Shown here: positions 10,101 to 16,687 of the stretch, piece by piece
Layout of the letters: every line of letters starts with the position of its first letter
How positions within the stretch are numbered: position 1 is the stretch's first letter
Notes under the pieces: model-generated
What the model saw: only the letters and a program-made list of their open reading frames with translations
Databases searched by the model: none
Told to the model about the DNA's origin: nothing
Position numbers and translations under genes: made by a program
Origin: NZQO01 sp964639255
Lineage (GTDB): Bacteria; Bacteroidota; Bacteroidia; Flavobacteriales; Flavobacteriaceae
Direction of reading: 5' to 3'
NCBI GenBank assembly: GCA_964639255.1
Contig: CAZXDP010000026.1
Coordinates: forward strand, 1 to 34,246
Length of the DNA stretch: 34,246 nucleotides

Positions 10101-10245
10101 TATTTCAGAAGAATTTAAGGAAGCAAAAGCCCGATATGCAAAGATTATGGATAAGGAAGGCAAGAAATTTATGGAATTCTTGGAAAAGAATAGCATTGAA
10201 AAACCTTCAATAGATTCGAAAGATGTTTTCCTATCGGATGATTAA
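7150..10245 (+). CDS. Exported sortilin/VPS10-like Asp-box (BNR) beta-propeller protein
   Basis: This is a 1031-residue protein with a signal peptide (MKKLFITLLSAALLPVSLFS, cut before QEDVAL). It contains many Asp-box motifs (S/T-x-D-x-G-x-x-W/F) at loop turns of a beta-propeller: SNDGGATF (~74), STDGGNNW (~128), TTDGGKTW (~180), STDGGKNW (~238), STNAGQSW (~289), SRDGGETF, TNGGKTW, TTDYGKTW and TIDGGENW. This places it with the WD40/YVTN/BNR-like and sortilin-like proteins, often loosely labelled glycosyl hydrolase. No catalytic residues for a hydrolase can be assigned. After about residue 740 come a small beta domain (VPAGTYKVVLTKG, like FlgD-Ig domains) and a helical, Glu/Lys-rich tail. There is no recognisable type IX secretion sorting domain at the C-terminus, so a periplasmic or outer-membrane location is more likely. 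A strong terminator follows. Confidence 0.85.
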   Translation: MKKLFITLLSAALLPVSLFSQEDVALKGKELFGDMRARHIGPALMSGRINDLEMHPTNSRIIYAGTAGGGVWKSNDGGATFTPIFDDYVQSIGVVALDPKNPDQNIWVGTGETWTRNSVSIGDGLYRSTDGGNNWTEIPGFENSERIASIAINPNNTNEVYVGVLGALWSDSEDRGVYKTTDGGKTWNKVLYVGPSTGAADVIMDPQNPNVLYASMWQFRRTGWGFNSGGENSALYKSTDGGKNWNKIHNGFPKGKLGRIAVAVAPSDNNILYAVLETEDKSKNGLWKSTNAGQSWEHLNNDFGLTVRPFYFSRITIDPRNPDVVVKGGLTGSISRDGGETFKSLGQMHSDIHDITFHINDSDIMYAGTDGGVYRSWNGGTTFEIVENLPLSQFYHISVDDAEPYNVYGGLQDNGSWWGPSSSPGGVEARDWNSVGAGDGFRVLKHPTKNIIYSEMQGAENVWRYDVDKNRTKTIQPLPRKGDPELRFNWNAPMAVSHHVPDRFYMGSQFVHRSDDMGDNWEIISPDLTTNDPAKQDQSKSGGLSVDNSGAENHTTIFTIAESPLDKDVLWAGTDDGNIQVTTNGGKTWTNVTANLTGIPANTWVYHIEASVHGKGTAYAVFDGHTTGDMKPYALKTTDYGKTWTNIVSDDIQENAFVRNIQEDYENEDLLFLGTEMGLYVTIDGGENWSHFTNNMPPVAVHFIDLQKQTNDLVMGTHGRGVIIIDDISPLRELDQEILQKEVHFFETEPFVMTEEGGFGGNFGTETQFVGANRPNTARIVYYLQKRHTFGKMTMEVQDMEGNKIATLSPGKSKGINVVTWNYNTKTPKMAEGKTLSFGGFTSPRVPAGTYKVVLTKGKDTYEHTIELNYDDTALTTMAERKEQEQLTRTLFDMVEELAYMVYTIGETQEKAKEVMENHPKGQKTAEKLYNALEALRADLVVTTGDNYVASAEPELRERMGELYSNVAGSYDQVSGSQKQNFELISEEFKEAKARYAKIMDKEGKKFMEFLEKNSIEKPSIDSKDVFLSDD

Positions 10246-10268
10246 TGAATTAGTTTAAAAACTATCAC

Positions 10269-10298
10269 AACCGCCACCGCTTTGGTGGCGGTTTTTTT
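10269..10298 (+). terminator. Strong intrinsic terminator of the sortilin-like gene
   Basis: A perfect 10-bp stem (AACCGCCACC with GGTGGCGGTT, loop GCTTT) is followed by a run of seven T residues (10292-10298). The T run overlaps the minus-strand stop codon of the aldehyde dehydrogenase gene at 10297-10299. The structure is oriented to stop plus-strand transcription. Confidence 0.92.
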
Positions 10299-11658
10299 AT
10301 TTGTTGATGTATACGGTTTTTCGGTTGGTAAACTCACGGATACCGTGCTTGCTTAGCTCCCTTCCATAGCCGCTTTCCTTTACCCCACCAAATGGCAACC
10401 TAGGATCGCTCTTCACCAGTTCGTTGATGAAAACAGCACCTTCGGAAAAGCGATAGATAAGTTTTTCGGCAGCTGCAATATTTTTTGTAAACAACGATAC
10501 GCCCAAACCGAATTTGGAGCTGTTGGATAGTTCGATGGCTTCATCGACTGTTTTGAAAGTGGTCACAGAAAGAGCCGGCCCAAAAGTTTCTTCAGTAAAC
10601 ATAGCCATCTTGGGCGAAACATCGCTTACAACGGTAGGTTCAAAATAGGCCCCTTGGCGCTTCCCTCCTATTTCCAGTTGCGCCCCGGCCTCTAAGGTTT
10701 TTTCGACCTGTTTTTCGAGGTCTTTTGCCAAATCTTCCCTAGCTAAGGTTCCAATAAAAGTAGTTTCATCTTGAGGGTCGCCGCTTTTCAATTCACGTAC
10801 CTTCCGAAGTAATTTTGACATAAATTGGGTCGATATGCTCTCTTGTAACAGAAGGCGCTTTCCCGCGATGCAACTTTGTCCGGTATTTTGAAACCGTGCC
10901 TGCACGCAGGTCGCCACAGTTTGGTCGATGTCGCAATCTTCTAGAACGATAAGCGCATTATTGCCACCAAGCTCCAGTACCGTTTTTTTGATTTCGGCCC
11001 CAGCGGTAGCAGCTACGGCACCACCCGCAGGACCACTACCCGTAAGGGTTACAGCTTTAAGTATAGGGTTTTTAATGATATCCTCTACAGCGTCGCTCCC
11101 AACAAGTAAGGTGGTAAAGCAATGTTTTGGAAATCCCGCACGACGAAATACCTTCTCGATGTTCAACGCACTGCCAAAAACATTGGAAGCGTGCTTCAGT
11201 ACTGCAATATTACCCGCCATCAGCGCGGGTGCCGCAAACCGAAATACTTGCCATAAAGGGTAATTCCATGGCATAACGGCAAGCACCACCCCAAGAGGTT
11301 CGTACCGCACATAGCTTTTGTGTGCATCTGTTTCTATGATTTCATCTTCTAGGTGAGTTTCGGCGTGTTCGGCGTAATAGTCGCACACCCACGCACATTT
11401 TTCTACCTCGGCGATACTCTGGGTAATTGGCTTGCCCATTTCCTCGGTAATGGTCTGGGCATAGGTTTCCGTATTATCGCGAAGTTCTTTTGCCGCTGCC
11501 CGCAAAAGACGTTTCCGTTCAGAGAAAGGCGTTTCTCGCCATTCGTAAAATTGAGCATCGGCCTTTTTTAAAATTTCCTTTATTTCTGTTGCGGTGTGCG
11601 TTTTGTACGATGCGATTTCGGTACCGGTATATGGGTTGATCGAGGTTTTGTGGGCCAT
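10297..11658 (-). CDS. NAD(P)-dependent aldehyde dehydrogenase, succinate-semialdehyde dehydrogenase type
   Basis: The open frame extends up to 11808, but the real start is most likely the ATG at 11658. It gives 453 residues beginning MAHKTSINPYTGTEI, which aligns with the family N-terminus (NPxTGE). The extra upstream 50 codons are unlike the family and cover the promoter region. The catalytic residues are present: E229 in LELGGNN and the nucleophile C263 in QNTGQSCIAGKR. The nucleotide-binding turn TLTGSGPAGG and the segment VMPWNYPLWQVFRFAAPALMAGN are also present. Length and motifs resemble the Sad/YneI-type succinate-semialdehyde dehydrogenases, which oxidise the semialdehyde to succinate, but the exact aldehyde cannot be proven from sequence. 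A candidate -7 element (TACATTTA, 11670-11677) lies just upstream. Confidence 0.9.
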   Translation of the reverse strand: MAHKTSINPYTGTEIASYKTHTATEIKEILKKADAQFYEWRETPFSERKRLLRAAAKELRDNTETYAQTITEEMGKPITQSIAEVEKCAWVCDYYAEHAETHLEDEIIETDAHKSYVRYEPLGVVLAVMPWNYPLWQVFRFAAPALMAGNIAVLKHASNVFGSALNIEKVFRRAGFPKHCFTTLLVGSDAVEDIIKNPILKAVTLTGSGPAGGAVAATAGAEIKKTVLELGGNNALIVLEDCDIDQTVATCVQARFQNTGQSCIAGKRLLLQESISTQFMSKLLRKVRELKSGDPQDETTFIGTLAREDLAKDLEKQVEKTLEAGAQLEIGGKRQGAYFEPTVVSDVSPKMAMFTEETFGPALSVTTFKTVDEAIELSNSSKFGLGVSLFTKNIAAAEKLIYRFSEGAVFINELVKSDPRLPFGGVKESGYGRELSKHGIREFTNRKTVYINK

Positions 11659-11669
11659 GATTTTTCTTT

Positions 11670-11677
11670 TAAATGTA
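11670..11677 (-). promoter_or_regulatory. Weak candidate -7 element for the aldehyde dehydrogenase gene
   Basis: On the minus strand the octamer TACATTTA matches TAnnTTTG except at its last base. It lies 11 bases before the chosen ATG at 11658, which would leave a very short untranslated leader. Confidence 0.3.
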
Positions 11678-11765
11678 CCGAAAAGCCTATAGACCGCGGA
11701 AACGATTAAGAGGATTTTAACGGGATATACTGTTGACAACCGTGTGCATAACTTACTGTGTAGGA

Positions 11766-11797
11766 TTGCACAGAACCTCTGGCATTTTATAACTTTA
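11766..11797 (+). promoter_or_regulatory. Candidate Bacteroidota promoter (TTG-N21-TAACTTTA)
   Basis: TTG at 11766-11768 and TAACTTTA at 11790-11797 are separated by 21 bases, within the 17-23 spacing of the Bacteroidota -33/-7 consensus. The -7 element differs from TAnnTTTG only at the last base. The promoter would drive the small gene starting at 11814. Confidence 0.5.
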
Positions 11798-11813
11798 GTA
11801 AAACCCACTTTCT

Positions 11814-12227
11814 ATGGAATCTCGAGATACCTCCCTCTTAGAACTGCGCCCGTCGATACCCTCTGCCCAGGTACACTCGCATATGGGTGCCGATGAATAC
11901 TTCCAGAACAATACCTTGCGCCCGGTTGCCAAATTGCAGAACGATTTGCTGGTAGCGGCATTTCGCAACTATGTGAAGAAACATAAGAACGTTTTCTATA
12001 ATCTAACCATCGCTAAGCGCCTGGATTATATTGAAAATGCGATCCATAAGGATATGAAATTTAGAAATTCGCTGAAAGGGATGATTATAGGGCAATTTAC
12101 CCTCGAGGAATATGAAGCGTACATACAAAATTCCTCGGCGCTCAATAAACGAATGATGAATATCGTGAAGGAACGGCTTAAGAGCAGCATTCAGTTGTTG
12201 GAACGAGTAACCGCCGACTGCGCCTGA
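11814..12227 (+). CDS. Small conserved protein of unknown function
   Basis: This is a 137-residue soluble, basic, mainly helical protein without signal peptide or membrane segment. It has a distinctive N-terminus (MESRDTSLLELRPSIPSAQV), a central stretch TLRPVAKLQNDLLVAAFRNYVKKHKNVFYNL and a C-terminal helical block (FRNSLKGMIIGQFTLEEYEAYIQNSSALNKRMMNIVKERL). I do not recognise a characterised domain. My recollection is that similar Flavobacteriaceae proteins are sometimes labelled glyoxalase, but no metal-binding VOC pattern is visible, so I would not use that name. It starts 17 bases after a candidate promoter and is divergent from the aldehyde dehydrogenase gene. The patterning looks like real coding sequence. 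Confidence 0.75.
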   Translation: MESRDTSLLELRPSIPSAQVHSHMGADEYFQNNTLRPVAKLQNDLLVAAFRNYVKKHKNVFYNLTIAKRLDYIENAIHKDMKFRNSLKGMIIGQFTLEEYEAYIQNSSALNKRMMNIVKERLKSSIQLLERVTADCA

Positions 12228-12261
12228 TTTTTTTCGTACGTGTACTGAAGGAAGCCACACG

Positions 12262-12289
12262 TTGCCGAAAGTAAATTGTTGTATATTTA
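12262..12289 (+). promoter_or_regulatory. Candidate Bacteroidota promoter (TTG-N17-TATATTTA)
   Basis: TTG at 12262-12264 and TATATTTA at 12282-12289 are separated by 17 bases and lie 31 bases before the ATG at 12320. The -7 element departs from consensus only in its last base. Confidence 0.45.
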
Positions 12290-12319
12290 GTCTATTCAAC
12301 CACTCAAAACCAATACGTT

Positions 12320-12754
12320 ATGAATGCTCCCACCAAACCCAATAAGACCTTTTGGATCATCGCCGTACTAGCCTTATTATGGAACCTCATAGGAATTTTC
12401 TTTTGGGTATCCGAAAATTTTCTGATGACAGAAGAGGTAAGGACCACCCTACCTCCCGAACAGTTGGAACTTATGGATGCCGTCCCGGCCTGGGGAATTA
12501 TCGTGTACGGAATTGCCGTTTTTGGCGGTGTCTTGGCAAGTGTATTTCTTTTGGCTTGCAACAAGTTGGCAGTACCTGTCTTCTTGGTGTCGTTAATTGC
12601 GATTTTGGTGCAAATGGGTTATTGGATTTTCGCGATGGACGCCATTGGCGTTTTAGGGCCACAGGCCATCATTATGCCGCTCATCGTAATCGCCATCGCT
12701 ATTTTTCTATATTTCTATAGTAAGGGTGCGGCACAAAAAGGTTGGCTACGCTAA
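12320..12754 (+). CDS. Small four-helix integral membrane protein of unknown function
   Basis: This is a 144-residue protein with four predicted membrane helices (about residues 11-30, 56-79, 83-104 and 112-133). Between helices 1 and 2 is a polar loop (ENFLMTEEVRTTLPPEQLELMDAVPAWG). The short positively charged C-terminus (SKGAAQKGWLR) suggests a cytoplasmic end. No known transporter or enzyme motif is visible. The length and the loop with TEEVRTTLPPEQ look like a recurring Bacteroidota membrane family without an assigned role. The gene has its own candidate promoter and converges on corA without a clear intrinsic terminator between them. Confidence 0.8.
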   Translation: MNAPTKPNKTFWIIAVLALLWNLIGIFFWVSENFLMTEEVRTTLPPEQLELMDAVPAWGIIVYGIAVFGGVLASVFLLACNKLAVPVFLVSLIAILVQMGYWIFAMDAIGVLGPQAIIMPLIVIAIAIFLYFYSKGAAQKGWLR

Positions 12755-12811
12755 ACCGGTACCGATTTAAAGTAGTAAAATGCCTTCTCTTACTGAATTA
12801 GCAAGGCGATG

Positions 12812-13900
12812 CTATAACCATTTTTTTCTTTTGAAATACCAAAGCAGGAGAATAAATACCAAGATCATAGCAGCCCAGAAATAGTAATAGCCGTAGCGCA
12901 ACTGCAACTCTGGCATATACTCAAAATTCATCCCATAAATACCCGCCAAAAAGGTTAGGGGAATGAAGATGGTGGCCATTATGGTTAATACCTTCATAAC
13001 CTCGTTCATCTTATTGCTAATCGTAGTCATATACATATCCATAAGGCCCCAAATCATCTCTCGGTAGAGTTCAACGTTTTCTGAAACCTGTATGATATGG
13101 TCGTACAGATCGCGAATATAGTTTTGGGTACGCTCCTCAATTAATGCGGTGTCAGATTTTTCGATACGAATGATCACCTCCCGCAGCGGAAGAATAGCCC
13201 GTCGAATTCTCAAAATTTCTTTTTTCAGATCTTGTATATCTTCTGTAATGTCATCCTTTATTTTATTCTCGAACAGTTGGTCTTCTAAAAATTCAATTTT
13301 GGCGCTCAGCGTTTCAAGAACACTAAAATAATTGTCTACCACGGCGTCTAGAAGGGCAAACATCAAATAGTCGGCTCCGGCTGCCCTAATGCGGCCTTTC
13401 GCGTTCTGCAATCGGTCACGCAGCTCATCGAACACATCTCCATCGGCCTCTTGGAATGTGGTCACGTAATCTTTACCCAGCACCATGCTCACGTGCTCGT
13501 TGATCAATTCGCCCTCATCGTTATAGTGCAACATTTTAAAAACGATAAACAGGTATTCCTCATATTCATCCATTTTGGGCCGTTGGTTGGTCGTAACGAT
13601 GTCTTCCTGTATCAATGGATGCAGATTGTAATAATCGCCCAAGCGTTCAATTTCCCTGGTGTTGTTGAGTCCATTTACATTGATCCAAGTGATTTGTTGG
13701 GAGCTTTCAAATTCAAAAGCCTCTTCAATGTTCTGTGTATCTATGCGATTGTAGTGGTCCTTGGAGTAATCGATGATCTCCAATTTGGTTACCATAGCCT
13801 GCTTTTTCCCAGTATAGGTAACTGTTCCGGGAATCTGGTTCTGTGCTTTCGGGCGCACAATCTTAGGCGCTTTGAGCCGGCGTCTTTTTCGAGGGGTCAT
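12812..13900 (-). CDS. corA: Magnesium/cobalt transporter CorA
   Basis: This is a 362-residue protein with the CorA layout: a long cytoplasmic N-terminal domain rich in charged helices, then two membrane helices near the C-terminus. The selectivity-filter motif G-M-N is at residues 323-325 in FLAGIYGMNFEYMPEL. The second helix (YYYFWAAMILVFILLLWYF) and the positively charged tail KRKKWL follow. The protein forms a homopentameric Mg2+ (and Co2+) channel in the inner membrane. The basic N-terminus (MTPRKRRRLKAPKIV) is longer and more arginine-rich than in many homologues. TAACTTTA at 13921-13928 (minus strand), within an AT-only inverted repeat, is a possible -7 element. The gene follows hisIE on the same strand by 57 bases but is unlikely to be part of the his pathway. 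Confidence 0.95.
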   Translation of the reverse strand: MTPRKRRRLKAPKIVRPKAQNQIPGTVTYTGKKQAMVTKLEIIDYSKDHYNRIDTQNIEEAFEFESSQQITWINVNGLNNTREIERLGDYYNLHPLIQEDIVTTNQRPKMDEYEEYLFIVFKMLHYNDEGELINEHVSMVLGKDYVTTFQEADGDVFDELRDRLQNAKGRIRAAGADYLMFALLDAVVDNYFSVLETLSAKIEFLEDQLFENKIKDDITEDIQDLKKEILRIRRAILPLREVIIRIEKSDTALIEERTQNYIRDLYDHIIQVSENVELYREMIWGLMDMYMTTISNKMNEVMKVLTIMATIFIPLTFLAGIYGMNFEYMPELQLRYGYYYFWAAMILVFILLLWYFKRKKWL

Positions 13901-13914
13901 AAGATTTGCTTTCT

Positions 13915-13936
13915 ACTTTTTAAAGTTATAAAAAGT
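13915..13936 (-). promoter_or_regulatory. AT-only inverted repeat containing a possible corA -7 element
   Basis: ACTTTTTA and TAAAAAGT form an 8-bp inverted repeat around a 6-base spacer. The minus strand of the same stretch contains TAACTTTA (13921-13928), close to TAnnTTTG and 20 bases before the corA ATG. No TTG at the right distance is seen. Confidence 0.3.
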
Positions 13937-13957
13937 AATGGTTATATCCACCGAGGG

Positions 13958-14566
13958 CTATGCACGTTTTTGGTGCCTGCTTTTTAATCGGACTTCTACA
14001 TCCTTCAGACTAAAATTCTTGGCCTGTAGCAATACTAAGTAGTGAAATAGCAAATCTGCACTTTCATTGAGAAAACGCTCGTCATTTTCATCCTTGGCCT
14101 CGATTACCATCTCAACGGCCTCCTCGCCTACTTTTTGGGCCATTGTATTGATTCCTTTTCTAAAGAGCGAGGCTACGTAGGACGAATTATCATTGGTATT
14201 TTCACGACGCGCAGTGATGATATCTTCCAACTGCGAAAGAAAACCGAATGTGGCACTGTTGCTTTCGCCCCAACAGGTATCGGTACCCGTATGGCAGGTA
14301 GGTCCCTGCGGTCGCGCTTGCACAAGCAGCGCATCGTTGTCGCAATCTACCTTTATCGATTCGAGGTTCAGGTAGTTTCCAGATTCTTCTCCCTTCGTCC
14401 AAAGGCGCTGTTTGCTTCGGCTGAAAAAGGTAACTTTTTCTTTAGCTAGCGTTGTTTCTAAGGCTTCGGCATTCATATATCCCAACATTAACACTTTATT
14501 GGTTTCAGCATCTTGTACAACAGCAGGCACTAGTCGATCTGGAAACTTTTCAAAATCAATTTTCAT
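13958..14566 (-). CDS. hisIE: Bifunctional phosphoribosyl-AMP cyclohydrolase / phosphoribosyl-ATP pyrophosphatase
   Basis: This 202-residue fusion catalyses the second and third steps of histidine synthesis. The N-terminal cyclohydrolase domain (residues ~1-110) has LVPAVVQDAETNKVLMLGYMN and the metal-site sequence DCDNDALLVQARPQGPTCHTGTDTCW, with paired cysteines for zinc. The C-terminal pyrophosphatase domain (~115-202) has KVGEEAVEMVIEAKDE and FLNESADLLFHYLVLL, the Glu/Asp-rich helices that bind Mg2+. It is the last his gene of the operon and starts 10 bases after hisF. The fusion also occurs in enterobacteria. Confidence 0.97.
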   Translation of the reverse strand: MKIDFEKFPDRLVPAVVQDAETNKVLMLGYMNAEALETTLAKEKVTFFSRSKQRLWTKGEESGNYLNLESIKVDCDNDALLVQARPQGPTCHTGTDTCWGESNSATFGFLSQLEDIITARRENTNDNSSYVASLFRKGINTMAQKVGEEAVEMVIEAKDENDERFLNESADLLFHYLVLLQAKNFSLKDVEVRLKSRHQKRA

Positions 14567-14576
14567 AAAAATGGGT

Positions 14577-15332
14577 TTACATTCTCACAGGAAGTCCCTG
14601 TGCATCTAATTCTTTTTTCAACTGAGGCAACTCTATTTCCTTAAAATGGAAAACACTGGCCGCAAGGGCAGCATCGGCTTTGCCCTTAATAAAGGCGTCT
14701 ACAAAATGCTGCATATTCCCGGCACCGCCTGAGGCAATTATGGGTATGTTTATGACTTCGGAGAGCTTTCTAAGCGCTTCGGTCGCAAAGCCATTTTTTG
14801 TGCCGTCGTGATCCATAGAGGTAAAGAGGATTTCGCCGGCCCCGCGACGCTCCACTTCTTTTGCCCATTCAAATAAATCCAACTGTGTGGGCTCCTTTCC
14901 ACCTACCAAATGCACCTTCCATTGGCCATTTATTTGTTTTGCATCTATAGCCACAACGATACATTGCGACCCAAATATGGCAGCCAGCTCGTCTATAAGT
15001 TGTGGATTCTTAACCGCCGCCGAATTTATGGAAACTTTATCGGCGCCGTTATTCAGCAATAGGGAAACATCTTGGGCGCTGCTAATGCCACCTCCCACGG
15101 TGAAGGGAATATCGATGGCCTTAGCCACTTCCACGACCAACTGGGCGAGGGTTTTACGGCGCTCTTCGGTGGCAGAAATATCCAAGAATACAAGTTCATC
15201 GGCCCCAACCTCACTATAAATCTTCGCCAAGGCCACCGGATCGCCAGCATCCCTCAAGTTTTCAAAATTGACCCCTTTAACGGTACGGCCGTTTTTTACA
15301 TCTAGGCAGGGTATTATTCGCTTGGTTAACAT
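14577..15332 (-). CDS. hisF: Imidazole glycerol phosphate synthase, cyclase subunit HisF
   Basis: This is a 251-residue (beta-alpha)8 barrel that uses ammonia from HisH to convert PRFAR into imidazole glycerol phosphate and AICAR. The catalytic aspartates fall at the canonical positions: D11 (RIIPCLDVKNG) and D130 (VVAIDAK). The phosphate-binding loops FTVGGGISS and IIASGGAGN are present. It works as a heterodimer with HisH, whose gene lies two places upstream. Spacing is 27 bases after hisA and 10 bases before hisIE. Confidence 0.98.
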   Translation of the reverse strand: MLTKRIIPCLDVKNGRTVKGVNFENLRDAGDPVALAKIYSEVGADELVFLDISATEERRKTLAQLVVEVAKAIDIPFTVGGGISSAQDVSLLLNNGADKVSINSAAVKNPQLIDELAAIFGSQCIVVAIDAKQINGQWKVHLVGGKEPTQLDLFEWAKEVERRGAGEILFTSMDHDGTKNGFATEALRKLSEVINIPIIASGGAGNMQHFVDAFIKGKADAALAASVFHFKEIELPQLKKELDAQGLPVRM

Positions 15333-15359
15333 ATTTTCAATTACTGAATTATATACAGT

Positions 15360-16100
15360 TTAGGTATTTAAAATAAATCGTTCAAGTTGTTTAAGGGAAA
15401 TTCGGCCCTCATAAATCGCCTTCCCTACTATGCATCCTTCGCACCCCATTTCGGCCAATTTCGGCAATTCCTCAAAGGTTGAAATTCCGCCCGATGCAAT
15501 TAAGTTAAGACCTTTATGTACTTCTTCCCCACAGGTCTCCAAAATTTTTTGATATAAGTGGAAAGCTGGACCTTCAAGCATACCATCCCTGCCAATATCG
15601 GTACAGATTACGTATTCGATGCCCTCTTTCAGATATTTATTGATAAAAGGAACAACTTCTTCTTCACTCTCCTCCAACCAGCCCGAAACCGCTATCTTTT
15701 CGTTGTGGGCATCGGCTCCCAGAATGATTCGATCGCTACCATAGGTTGCTATCCATTGTTTAAAGCGCTCTGGATTTTTAACTGCAATACTTCCGCCCGT
15801 TATTTGATTGGCGCCACTTTGAAAGGCAATATTCAAATCGGCATCTGTTTTAAGACCACCACCAAAATCTATCTTAAGCCCAGTTTTATTGGCAATTTCT
15901 TCAAGCACCTTATAGTTAACGATGTGTTGGCTTTTGGCGCCATCGAGATCAACAAGGTGAAGGTATTCTATACCGTGCGCCTCAAACTGTTTCGCGACCT
16001 CTACAGGATGCTCGTTGTAAATCTTTTTGGTACTGAAATCGCCTTTGGAAAGCCGAACGCATTTTCCATCGATGATATCTATGGCAGGAATGATCCTCAT
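15360..16100 (-). CDS. hisA: ProFAR isomerase HisA
   Basis: This 246-residue (beta-alpha)8 barrel isomerises ProFAR to PRFAR. The general acid and base aspartates are in place at D8 (MRIIPAIDIIDGKCVRL) and D130 (IILGADAHNEK). The phosphate-gripping loops KIDFGGGLK and LIASGGIST are visible. The start overlaps the end of hisH by 4 bases (ATGA), which implies translational coupling. Confidence 0.97.
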   Translation of the reverse strand: MRIIPAIDIIDGKCVRLSKGDFSTKKIYNEHPVEVAKQFEAHGIEYLHLVDLDGAKSQHIVNYKVLEEIANKTGLKIDFGGGLKTDADLNIAFQSGANQITGGSIAVKNPERFKQWIATYGSDRIILGADAHNEKIAVSGWLEESEEEVVPFINKYLKEGIEYVICTDIGRDGMLEGPAFHLYQKILETCGEEVHKGLNLIASGGISTFEELPKLAEMGCEGCIVGKAIYEGRISLKQLERFILNT

Positions 16101-16684
16101 ATTTCTAAAAAATTTTTAAGTATTCGTTGTCCTTCTTTACTACTTTTTTCGGGGTGGAACTGCACCCCATAGAAATTGTTTTTTTGTAATGCAGTGGAAT
16201 ATGGAATTCCATACTCAGTAACAGCGATTGTATCTTCGCAAATAGGTGCAAAATAACTATGAACCAAATACATATAAGTCCCTTCGGAAATTCCATTAAA
16301 GAGTTCTGTTTTCAAATTAGCAATCGTGTTCCAACCCATGTGCGGTACCTTTACATTGCTACGAAAGCGTGTTACTTCCACGTTAAAAATTCCCAGCCCC
16401 ACCGTGTTTCCCTCTTCTGAAGCATTGCAAAGTAACTGCATCCCTAGGCAAATACCCAGTACGGGTTGCCGCAGTGTTGGAATGAGCTGGTCTAATCCGG
16501 AATCTCTTAACTTTGCCATAGCACTGCTGGCCTCGCCCACCCCCGGAAAAATAACCTTGTCTGCCTTTTTAATAATTTCGGCATCGTGAGTGACCACAGA
16601 TTCAAATCCTAGACGTTGCAAAGCAAATTGAAGGCTCTTGATATTTCCTGCGCCGTAATCGATAATTGCGATTTCCATATTCAT
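16097..16684 (-). CDS. hisH: Imidazole glycerol phosphate synthase, glutaminase subunit HisH
   Basis: This 195-residue class I glutamine amidotransferase supplies ammonia to HisF. The nucleophile is C79 in PVLGICLGMQLL, and the His-Glu pair of the triad is in GVQFHPEKSSKEG. The oxyanion-strand region FPGVGEASSAM is also present. Two in-frame starts are possible, M1 (16684) and M3 (16678); both keep IAIIDYGAGN. The gene starts 3 bases after hisB and overlaps hisA by 4 bases. Confidence 0.97.
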   Translation of the reverse strand: MNMEIAIIDYGAGNIKSLQFALQRLGFESVVTHDAEIIKKADKVIFPGVGEASSAMAKLRDSGLDQLIPTLRQPVLGICLGMQLLCNASEEGNTVGLGIFNVEVTRFRSNVKVPHMGWNTIANLKTELFNGISEGTYMYLVHSYFAPICEDTIAVTEYGIPYSTALQKNNFYGVQFHPEKSSKEGQRILKNFLEI

Positions 16685-16687
16685 AAC

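Noticed and set aside
11659..11808. A 50-codon N-terminal extension of the aldehyde dehydrogenase frame
   Set aside because: The extra residues are Cys/Arg-rich, unlike the family, and cover the divergent promoter region. The ATG at 11658 gives the normal aldehyde dehydrogenase N-terminus.
12228..12300. Short repeat CGTGT...ACACG after the small unknown gene as a terminator
   Set aside because: The stem is 5 bp with a 13-base loop and has no T tract downstream; it looks incidental.
12775..12811. Possible terminator between the four-helix membrane protein gene and corA (GCCTT...AAGGC)
   Set aside because: The stem is only 5 bp with a 16-base loop and no T run.
16326..16589. Open frames on the strand opposite the his genes and other long genes
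   Set aside because: They are antisense shadows with low-complexity or frame-shadow composition, without domains or promoters, lying inside well-identified genes.
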